Translations under genes and position numbers: made by a program | Source: an uncultured Clostridia bacterium | GTDB lineage: Bacteria > Bacillota > Clostridia > Peptostreptococcales > Anaerovoracaceae | Length of the DNA: 64,000 nt | NCBI GenBank assembly: GCA_938049335.1 | Contig: CALIYX010000023.1 | Coordinates: 1-64,000 of the forward strand | Direction: 5' to 3' | Part shown: piece by piece, positions 18,187-25,797 of the stretch | Layout of the letters: each line of letters starts with the position of its first letter | How positions within the stretch are numbered: position 1 is the stretch's first letter | Notes under the pieces: model-generated | What the model saw: only the letters and a program-made list of their open reading frames with translations | The model's database searches: none | Told to the model about the DNA's origin: nothing

Positions 18187-20415
18187 TTGAAACAGCTCAC
18201 AAAAATTGATTTTAATCTTGGATTTACATATAAGGATAGGCGCAGGCCTTCGCTTATAAATGTGGAAGGATGCGTTGATGCGGGTGAATTTATTGTTCTG
18301 TGTGGATGCAGCGGTTGTGGCAAATCTACACTTTTAAGATGTATAAATCATTTAATTCCCGAGTTCTATGAGGGAGAGCTTGCTGGAGTTTGCCTGATAG
18401 ATGGTAATGATATTTCAGGTCAAAGCATTGGAGATGTTGGAAAGCAGGTTGCATCTGTATTTCAAGATCCAAGATCGCAGTTTTTTACAGTAAATAGCTC
18501 TTCTGAAGTAGCATTTGGCTTAGAGAACTTTGGATTTTCGCATGATGAGATCGTTGATCGTGTTAACACTGGATTTAGCAAATTTGGCCTCGAGTATTTA
18601 AAGGATAGGGCTGTATTTGAGCTATCAAGTGGAGAAAGACAGCTTGTAGCGATACTATCTGCCTGGGCACTTGATACAAATATTATAGTAATGGATGAAC
18701 CTACAGCTAACCTTGATCAAAGGGCGATAGCCAAGCTTTCAGATATGCTGTCCGAACTAAAGGCTGAGGGGAAGACGATTATTGTAAGCGAACATAGGTT
18801 ATATTATTTAGCAAATCTTGCAGATGAATATTGGTATATTGACTCGGGAGAAATTGTTAAACGCTATAAATCAAAGGAAATGCTTCAGCTAACAGAAGAT
18901 GAAATAGCTCGCATGGGACTTCGTATGCCCAAGCTAAGAAATCTTAGTCTTAAGCATATTGATTCTACAAATGATAATGATGAATATAAGCTAAACGATA
19001 ATACAGAACATAAGCTTACATGTGAGAATGTAGAATTTAAATATAGAGGTGCCAAAAATACCACATTAAAATCTGCTAGCATTGAACTTAAATCAGGAGA
19101 AGCTTTAGCCATTGCTGGTCCTAACGGAAATGGAAAGACAACACTTGGCAAGATTTTATGTGGAATTTATAAAGCTTCATCTGGAAAAATTTCTTTTGAT
19201 GGAATTTTACAAAATCCAAAGGAATTACAGAGCAAGAGTATTTTTATTATGCAGGAAGCAGAGTTTCAGTTCTTTACAAACTCTGTATGGAATGAATTGA
19301 AATATGGTAAAAATATAAATCCAAGTCTTGAAGCTGAAATGGAAAAAATGCTAAGACTTTCAGGATTGTGGGAGCTAAGGAACAGACATCCGTTCACCTT
19401 ATCTGGAGGTCAGATGCAAAAACTTGTTCTTCTTTTAGCGTATTTTTCAGGGAAACATATCATTGTACTTGATGAGCCAACGGCAGGACTTGACGGACGC
19501 TCGCTACAAACATGCATAAAAATCATCAATGAAATGAAAAAGGACAAAATTGTTCTTATAATTACTCATGACATAGAGCTTATAGCAGGTGCATGCAAAA
19601 GCTGTGTCTGGCTAGAAGCCGGAAGCTTGCGTGATAGTTTTACTCTTGATTCAGATGAATCACTTAGCAAGTTTTGCATATATAGAGATAAAAGATTAAA
19701 GGCAGTAACAAATGAATATGCGGCGTCTAGTATAAAACATAGTTTTGACCCGCGTATTAAACTTGTAATTGCCTTATTTTGTTGTGCAACAAGTGTCTTT
19801 GTTAATACTCAGCTAGTAACCGCAATGTTCGTAGCTGGAATGTTGATTAATCTTTATGAGCGCAATTTCAAATCATCATTATGTTATGGTGCAGTTTATG
19901 CAGTTTTGCTATTTGCATTCATTGGATTTCCAAATGTAGTGACTGCTTTGTTAATAAATGTCATACCGAGATTTCTAGTAATTGGAGAGTTTGTTTCTGC
20001 ATTAATAAGCAATGATGGAGGCGATAAGATGATAACAGCATTCAGGTATATGCATATGCCTGAGAGAGCGATAATGATTTTTGCTGTTATGTTTAGGTTT
20101 GTACCAGTGATGAGTAAAGATCTTTCACTTATGAGGCAGTCAGTACATACTAGAGGATTTTTTAAAACTTTACGAGAAAAAGTAGTGGCTTTTCCAGAGT
20201 ATATGGAAATTATCATAGCGCCGTTAATGCTTAGAGTTATTCGAATAGCTGAATCTCTTTCTGCATCAGCAGAAACTAGAGGAATATCATTATCAGGGCG
20301 CAGGAAGTCGTATACATCTCTCAAAATCAAAATGTCAGATGTATTGATTTTCCTAGCTGTACTTTCTTTGATGTGTTTTGGCTTTTTCTACACTAGAATA
20401 GTTAATCTGTTCTAA
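18187..20415 (+). CDS. ECF transporter energy module: fused EcfA-EcfA-EcfT
   Basis: 742-residue fusion of all energy-module parts of an energy-coupling-factor importer. ATPase 1 (about 1-245) has Walker A GCSGCGKST, signature LSSGERQ and Walker B IIVMDEPTANLD. ATPase 2 (about 270-490) has GPNGNGKTT, LSGGQMQK and IIVLDEPTAGLD. The C-terminal third is a CbiQ/EcfT-like membrane domain with about five spans and the two coupling motifs VHTRGFF and AETRGIS. These parts are usually separate proteins. The TTG at 18187 is chosen because AGAGGA lies before it; starts at 18154 (ATG) or 18145 (TTG) are open but would translate the ribosome site. With the adjacent S component it should import one small substrate, here probably a metal-metallophore complex (inferred from context). 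Confidence 0.85.
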   Translation: MKQLTKIDFNLGFTYKDRRRPSLINVEGCVDAGEFIVLCGCSGCGKSTLLRCINHLIPEFYEGELAGVCLIDGNDISGQSIGDVGKQVASVFQDPRSQFFTVNSSSEVAFGLENFGFSHDEIVDRVNTGFSKFGLEYLKDRAVFELSSGERQLVAILSAWALDTNIIVMDEPTANLDQRAIAKLSDMLSELKAEGKTIIVSEHRLYYLANLADEYWYIDSGEIVKRYKSKEMLQLTEDEIARMGLRMPKLRNLSLKHIDSTNDNDEYKLNDNTEHKLTCENVEFKYRGAKNTTLKSASIELKSGEALAIAGPNGNGKTTLGKILCGIYKASSGKISFDGILQNPKELQSKSIFIMQEAEFQFFTNSVWNELKYGKNINPSLEAEMEKMLRLSGLWELRNRHPFTLSGGQMQKLVLLLAYFSGKHIIVLDEPTAGLDGRSLQTCIKIINEMKKDKIVLIITHDIELIAGACKSCVWLEAGSLRDSFTLDSDESLSKFCIYRDKRLKAVTNEYAASSIKHSFDPRIKLVIALFCCATSVFVNTQLVTAMFVAGMLINLYERNFKSSLCYGAVYAVLLFAFIGFPNVVTALLINVIPRFLVIGEFVSALISNDGGDKMITAFRYMHMPERAIMIFAVMFRFVPVMSKDLSLMRQSVHTRGFFKTLREKVVAFPEYMEIIIAPLMLRVIRIAESLSASAETRGISLSGRRKSYTSLKIKMSDVLIFLAVLSLMCFGFFYTRIVNLF

Positions 20416-20474
20416 GCAGTTTAGCAGCCATAATCATATATTACTTTAATTTTAACTTATGAGAGGAGTTTGCC

Positions 20475-21077
20475 ATGGAATCTAATAGGCTAAAGACAAA
20501 AGACATAATAACTGTTGTACTTTTGTCATTAATTAACATTGTAATCTTTATGTCAGGAACCTTCCTGTATGCCACACCAATAACGGTGCTACTAATGCCG
20601 ATATATTATGCATTGTTAGAAGGTATGGTAGTTTTCACAATAGGAGTTAAAGTACGCAAGAGAGGTGCTATGCTCATCTATTGCATGATTCAAGGTATTG
20701 TTGGATTCTATATTCCGTACACGTTTACCTATATTTTGATGGGAATTATATCAGAAATCATTCTTTCAAAAACTGGCTATGATAATCCTAAGGGTCTGAC
20801 AGTAAGCTATATATTGCAGCAAGTAGGACTATGCTTTGGAAGCACCGTGTATCCTTATGTTTTTGCACTCAAAAAGACGATGGAAATGATGAGTGTAAAA
20901 GAATCTGAAAACCTAAAATATGTTATGACACATGCGGGAAGTTCAATAATGAACTGGGGATGGATTGTTTTGATGATAGCTACAGCAGCTATAGCATTTA
21001 TAGGTTCGCTTCTGGGAAAGAGAGTGGTTAGGAAGCATATAATAAAAGCTGAAGGAGCTTGCGAGGATGAAAACTGA
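20475..21077 (+). CDS. MptD-type ECF transporter S component
   Basis: 200-residue, very hydrophobic protein with about six spans (for example IITVVLLSLINIVIFMSG and PITVLLMPIYYALLEGMVV). It resembles MptD-family putative substrate-binding S components that sit beside EcfA/EcfT genes. AGAGGAG precedes the ATG. Immediately downstream of the fused energy module and overlapping the first ABC half-transporter by 11 nt, so the four transport proteins form one operon. The S component defines substrate specificity; metallophore or metal is inferred only from the locus. Confidence 0.8.
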   Translation: MESNRLKTKDIITVVLLSLINIVIFMSGTFLYATPITVLLMPIYYALLEGMVVFTIGVKVRKRGAMLIYCMIQGIVGFYIPYTFTYILMGIISEIILSKTGYDNPKGLTVSYILQQVGLCFGSTVYPYVFALKKTMEMMSVKESENLKYVMTHAGSSIMNWGWIVLMIATAAIAFIGSLLGKRVVRKHIIKAEGACEDEN

Positions 21078-22878
21078 AGATAATAAAAGAAAAGAATCAG
21101 CATCTTTCTTTAAGGAGCTTGGATGCTTCATGCGTCCATATAGGCGTGTCTATACACTATCTGTGCTTATAAGTACACTTTCTGTTTTACTCAACATAGG
21201 AGCATATATGCTTGCAGGAAGCATAGTAGTTGAACTTTTTTCATCTACAGTTGACTGGAGCAATATTGTTGTTCTTGGAGTTTTACTTGCTATTTGTAAG
21301 CTTGGAAACGGTATCGCAATGAATATATCTACTTGGCTTTCGCATCAAGCTGCATATAAGACACTGAAAGATATTCGTAATGCCCTTGTAGAGAAGATGC
21401 TGAGACTTCCACTTGGATACTTCGAGGAAAATGGTAGCGGAAGATTAAAGACTATGCTAGTTGATAATATCGAAGGAATAGAAAAAACGCTTGCTCATAT
21501 GTTACCTGAGATGACTGGTAATCTTGCAGGTCCAATAGTGCTAATTATATGGATGTATCTAATTGATTGGAGAGTTGCTCTTGCAATGTCTATATGGATT
21601 TTGATTGGATTTTCTGTCACCATGGGTATGATGCGAGGCTATGAAGAGAAATTCCAAGGCCAAATTAAAGCATCAAAGACAATGAACCAAGCAATTGTAG
21701 AATTCGTAAACGGTATTGAAGTTATCAAAAATTTTGGTAGAACTGAAGAGAGTTATAGCAAGTATATAGATGCAATTAAGGGTCATGCAGATTACAATGT
21801 GCACTGGATGAAAGAAACGCAGATATTTTCATCATTAGGCATGGCAATTGCACCATTTTCGATATTTCCAGTGCTTATCTCAGGATTGATATTCTGGAAT
21901 AAGGGAAGCCTTGAAACACCGATGTTTTTCCTCCTAATGATATTATCCTTTGGAATTTTTTCACCACTTATGACTGCTATGACATATGTTGACCAGACAG
22001 CTCAGATGGGAACATATGCTAAGGAAATCAGAGATTTACTTAATTACCACGAGCTTCAAAGAGGTGATAGAACAAAATTTGATAATAGCGATATTGAGTT
22101 TAAGAATGTAAGCTTTTCCTACGGTAAGGAAGCTCACGATGTCTCAAATACAAATGCAGTTGAAGTAGATAAGAAGGCTGCTGATAATGTTTCTTTAAAA
22201 ATAAAAGATGGTAGCATGATGGCTTTTGTTGGACCTTCTGGAAGCGGTAAATCTACGTTAGGAAAACTAATTGCAGGGTATTGGGATCCTAATGAAGGTA
22301 GCATAGCAATAGGTGGGCACGATATGAAGGAGTATTCACAAGAAGCTCTTAATGCTGAAATTGCTTTTGTAGATCAAGATACTTTCTTATTTAATAAATC
22401 GATAAGGGATAATATACGCCTTGGTAATCTAAATGCTTCAAATGATGAGGTTGAAGAAGCTGCTAAGAAGGCTGGGTGCCACGAATTCATTTTGGCACTT
22501 CCTAATGGATATGAAACAATGGCAGGGACAGCAGGAGGAAGTCTATCTGGTGGAGAAAGGCAGAGAATTACTATTGCAAGAGCAATGATGAAGAATGCAC
22601 CAATAATGATCCTTGATGAGGCTACATCTAGCTCTGACCCTGAAAATGAAGCGTCAATACAAGAGTCATTGTCTGCTGCAGCCAGAGGTAAAACTTTGAT
22701 TGTAATAGCCCATAGACTGATGACTGTTAAAAATGCTGATCAAATAGCCTATATAGAGGATGGACGTATTAAAAAAATGGGCAGGCACGAAGAACTGATG
22801 GAATCGTGTGATGATTACAGAAAGATGTGGGACCTTTCAGAGAAAGATGAAAGCTCAATTGCAGGAGGTCTGAAATGA
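21067..22878 (+). CDS. ABC half-transporter, YbtP/YbtQ-like (first of pair)
   Basis: 603-residue exporter-fold ABC protein: six-span membrane domain (about 20-320) then ATPase domain (about 340-600). Walker A is GPSGSGKST, signature LSGGERQRI, Walker B IMILDEATSSSD; the D-loop reads SSSD instead of the usual SALD. It pairs with the next gene through a 4-nt overlap. Exporter-fold heterodimers with this gene context include YbtP/YbtQ of the yersiniabactin locus and mycobacterial IrtAB, both importers of iron-siderophore. Import is therefore favoured, but export of the product or another solute cannot be excluded by sequence. Confidence 0.85.
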   Translation: MKTEDNKRKESASFFKELGCFMRPYRRVYTLSVLISTLSVLLNIGAYMLAGSIVVELFSSTVDWSNIVVLGVLLAICKLGNGIAMNISTWLSHQAAYKTLKDIRNALVEKMLRLPLGYFEENGSGRLKTMLVDNIEGIEKTLAHMLPEMTGNLAGPIVLIIWMYLIDWRVALAMSIWILIGFSVTMGMMRGYEEKFQGQIKASKTMNQAIVEFVNGIEVIKNFGRTEESYSKYIDAIKGHADYNVHWMKETQIFSSLGMAIAPFSIFPVLISGLIFWNKGSLETPMFFLLMILSFGIFSPLMTAMTYVDQTAQMGTYAKEIRDLLNYHELQRGDRTKFDNSDIEFKNVSFSYGKEAHDVSNTNAVEVDKKAADNVSLKIKDGSMMAFVGPSGSGKSTLGKLIAGYWDPNEGSIAIGGHDMKEYSQEALNAEIAFVDQDTFLFNKSIRDNIRLGNLNASNDEVEEAAKKAGCHEFILALPNGYETMAGTAGGSLSGGERQRITIARAMMKNAPIMILDEATSSSDPENEASIQESLSAAARGKTLIVIAHRLMTVKNADQIAYIEDGRIKKMGRHEELMESCDDYRKMWDLSEKDESSIAGGLK

Positions 22879-24608
22879 TTAGGACAATTAAAACACTCTG
22901 GGAATTTAGTGAGCATCAGCATAAAACATTCGCAATTACTTTGATAATGTCTCTTGTTCGTGCATTTATTGGTGTTACACAGTTTATGGCTATAATGCTT
23001 GCAGTAGACGTTATAATAAATGATGCTAAAGTAGAACCTGCGATTACAAAAAATATTATTTTAGCTGTTTTATGTGCAGTCGGCAGCTTTGCTACATCAT
23101 ATTATGAGCATTCAGGAAGTGTAGCCGTTGGATTTTATATGACATCAGATAAGCGTATTGGTCTAGGTGATTTTTTGAAGAGGCTACCGCTTGGTTTCTT
23201 TAGTGACAATACATCAGGTGAAATTGTAGCAACACTTACAACCACCTTAAGCGGCATTGAGACCGGTGCAGCTATGGCTATGATTACTACGGTATCAGGG
23301 ATTTTTAGCTCATTTGCAATGTTTGTTGCAGTTTGCTTTTATGAGTGGCATGTAGGTGTTATCACTGGAATTGGTATGGCTGTGTATCTTCTAACTGTGG
23401 ATCTTCAAATGAGGGTATCTGAGAAGAACGCTCCATTCTTACAAAAAGCACAGAGTAAACTAGCCGCAGCAACCTTGACCTTTCTTCAAGGAATTAAAGT
23501 TACAAAAACCTTTAGTGTAAAGGAAGGAAATGACGAGCTTAATGAAGCTATCAAGGGGAGTGAGGATGCAAATATTAATCTGACAAACAAAACAATGCCA
23601 TCACAGTTTCTGAGTAGGTTTGTCATAGCAATCTTTGAAATTATGATAATAGCATGCACTCTTTGGCAGCATAATGAAGGGAATATATCTCTTGTAAAAA
23701 CAATAATGCTACTTGTATTTAGTTTTGTTGTATATATCTCGCTCAATCAGGCAGGATCGGTACTATCTATGATAGGACTTTTGGATAGTGGACTAAAGGC
23801 AATTGGGGAAGTAGAAGCATCTGAACAGATGAAATGGAGTGCCAAACCTTTACCTATGGGAAACAATGAAATTTCACTTGAATCTGTTAGTTTTTCATAC
23901 GGAAACAATGAAGTATTACACAATGTGTCTGCAACAATCAAAGAAAATTCTTTGACCGCAATAATTGGACCTTCTGGTTCGGGTAAAACGACCTTGTGTG
24001 AACTAATACCGAGATTTCACGACATAGATAGTGGAAGCATCAAAATAGGAGGCGTAGACATCAGAGATGCAGACTATGAGGAACTCATGAGAAGAATAAG
24101 CATGGTGTTCCAAAGAGTCTACCTGTTTGAAGACACTATTTATAACAACATCGCTTTCGGAAAGCCAGGTGCTAGTATTGATGATGTACGTGCAGCGGCA
24201 AAGGCGGCAAGATGTGATGAATTCATTGAGGCACTCCCAAATGGATATAATACGGTGCTAGATGAAGGAGGTAGTAGTCTTTCAGGTGGAGAAAAACAAA
24301 GAATATCAATTGCTCGTGCAATTCTTAAAGACTCCCCAATAATAATAATGGACGAAGCTACTGCGGCGCTAGATGCAGAAAATGAACATGAAATCCTTGC
24401 TGCAATAGAAGCGCTTACCCAAAATAAGACTGTAATTATGATAGCGCATCGCATCAAATCAATAAGAAACGCAGACCACATCATCGCTATTAAGGATGGA
24501 AGAGTAATACAAGACGGAAATCCTAATGAATTATCAAAGCAAGATGGTCTATATAGAGATTTCCTACGTTCCAGAGAGGAAATATCAGGCTGGACCATAA
24601 ATAATTAG
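22875..24608 (+). CDS. ABC half-transporter, YbtP/YbtQ-like (second of pair)
   Basis: 577-residue partner of the preceding half-transporter. Membrane domain about 1-310, ATPase about 325-570 with GPSGSGKTT, LSGGEKQRI and IIIMDEATAALD, all intact. Start ATG overlaps the upstream stop (ATGA). Followed by a hairpin terminator at 24624-24663, so it closes the transport operon. The probable role is the second subunit of a heterodimeric metallophore transporter. Confidence 0.85.
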   Translation: MIRTIKTLWEFSEHQHKTFAITLIMSLVRAFIGVTQFMAIMLAVDVIINDAKVEPAITKNIILAVLCAVGSFATSYYEHSGSVAVGFYMTSDKRIGLGDFLKRLPLGFFSDNTSGEIVATLTTTLSGIETGAAMAMITTVSGIFSSFAMFVAVCFYEWHVGVITGIGMAVYLLTVDLQMRVSEKNAPFLQKAQSKLAAATLTFLQGIKVTKTFSVKEGNDELNEAIKGSEDANINLTNKTMPSQFLSRFVIAIFEIMIIACTLWQHNEGNISLVKTIMLLVFSFVVYISLNQAGSVLSMIGLLDSGLKAIGEVEASEQMKWSAKPLPMGNNEISLESVSFSYGNNEVLHNVSATIKENSLTAIIGPSGSGKTTLCELIPRFHDIDSGSIKIGGVDIRDADYEELMRRISMVFQRVYLFEDTIYNNIAFGKPGASIDDVRAAAKAARCDEFIEALPNGYNTVLDEGGSSLSGGEKQRISIARAILKDSPIIIMDEATAALDAENEHEILAAIEALTQNKTVIMIAHRIKSIRNADHIIAIKDGRVIQDGNPNELSKQDGLYRDFLRSREEISGWTINN

Positions 24609-24623
24609 TTTCAAGATGGTAAA

Positions 24624-24663
24624 AATAGGCTGCAGATATTCAGCTTGATGCAGTCTATTTTAT
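24624..24663 (+). terminator. Terminator after the transport operon
   Basis: AATAGGCTGCA pairs with TGCAGTCTATT across a 14-nt loop (one G-T pair) and is followed by TTT. It separates the four transport genes from the biosynthetic genes. The next gene starts 16 nt later with no obvious new promoter, so partial read-through is likely. Confidence 0.65.
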
Positions 24664-24678
24664 CAAAAAGGAGTAAAG

Positions 24679-25734
24679 ATGCGAATTGGAATAAGTGGTG
24701 CAAGCGGTAAAATAGGATCGTATATATGTCAATATCTTAGTCAGTTTATGCCAGATGTAGAGATTATAGGTGGAACTAGGAATAAATCACAGTTCATAAA
24801 GGACTTCGAGAATCAAAACAGTAATTTCTCCTGGAGATGGCTTGATTTCAAAGTAGATGAAAGTATTTTTGATTTTATTGATGAAATAGATATGTTTGTT
24901 AATGCATCAGGTGCAAAAAATCTTTCTAGATCAATACGCAAAATAATACTTGAAAAAATGCCTCTAATTGAAGTCGGGCATGAATCATATTTTGATTCTC
25001 TTAACAGAGAAGAAACTACAAATCCTTTTTTATATGGAGTAGGTATGGCACCTGGATTTACAGGCTTGTTATCAAGAGCTATGATAGATTGCCTTGATAA
25101 AAAAAATGAAAAAGTTAATACAAGAAAACTATGGTATTTGGTAAGAGAAAGTATATCCCACTCAGCTGCAGAGGATATGGCAGATTTATTTGCTTCAAAA
25201 GTCACGACAAATCATATAGCTACGCATGAAAATAATGCAGTGTCATTGCCTTTGTTTAATAACATTGTGTATCCATTTCAATATTATGATGCTGAAGCGA
25301 AAGCAGTGGATGAAATTTATAACATTAATAGTAGCGAAACGTATATGCTTAGAGAGGATGGCGATTTATATAACATAGCTGCAAGATATGCAGGTGATAA
25401 AAATGGATTAACGAACTATTTTATTAAGGCTTCAGAAGCTACAGCTGCAGATAGTAAGTTTGTTAGAATGGCTGCAGAGGTTATTTCGGATCATTCATCG
25501 ATGACAAAAGTATTAGAGGGACCATCACAATCTGCCTTGAGTGGATGCACCTGTGCTGCAACAATTGCAAATTTGCTCAAGTGCGGAAGCAAGTCAAGGA
25601 TTGAAAGATTAGCAGAATGCAGTATTTGGAAAGAAATTTATGAACAAGTAATTTCATCAGGCATTTTCTATGTTAATGAAACATACAATCAAAGCATTGT
25701 GGATTTAGAAATTGAAGAAAGCGGAGAATTTTAA
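24679..25734 (+). CDS. Saccharopine-dehydrogenase-like NAD(P)-binding protein A
   Basis: 351-residue Rossmann-fold oxidoreductase-like protein. The N-terminal dinucleotide motif is GISGASGKIGSY. It then has MFVNASGAKN, a PLIEVGHES segment and GVGMAPGFTGLLSRAMID, like saccharopine dehydrogenase/reductase-family proteins, though much shorter than lysine-pathway enzymes. It is a diverged paralogue of the protein at 28701-29780 (both keep a SAA.DMA block). AAAGGAG precedes the ATG. Likely roles are reduction of an imine or of a carrier-bound intermediate of the NRPS product; no reaction can be assigned from sequence. Confidence 0.7.
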   Translation: MRIGISGASGKIGSYICQYLSQFMPDVEIIGGTRNKSQFIKDFENQNSNFSWRWLDFKVDESIFDFIDEIDMFVNASGAKNLSRSIRKIILEKMPLIEVGHESYFDSLNREETTNPFLYGVGMAPGFTGLLSRAMIDCLDKKNEKVNTRKLWYLVRESISHSAAEDMADLFASKVTTNHIATHENNAVSLPLFNNIVYPFQYYDAEAKAVDEIYNINSSETYMLREDGDLYNIAARYAGDKNGLTNYFIKASEATAADSKFVRMAAEVISDHSSMTKVLEGPSQSALSGCTCAATIANLLKCGSKSRIERLAECSIWKEIYEQVISSGIFYVNETYNQSIVDLEIEESGEF

Positions 25735-25748
25735 ATTTTTTTAATACT

Positions 25749-25768
25749 AGGTTAGGTATAACTAACCT
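25749..25768. promoter_or_regulatory. DtxR-like operator upstream of the first NRPS gene
   Basis: Inverted repeat AGGTTAG-GTATAA-CTAACCT, 20 nt with one mismatched pair, centred on TATA exactly like the site at 18069-18094. The embedded TATAAC (25757-25762) lies about 36 nt before the NRPS start codon and is a plausible -10, so a bound repressor would block the promoter; I see no good -35. The GGTTAG/CTAACC arms are close to DtxR/IdeR-type half-sites. Confidence 0.7.
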
Positions 25769-25797
25769 CAAGAATATGAAGTATTGGAAGGAATATA

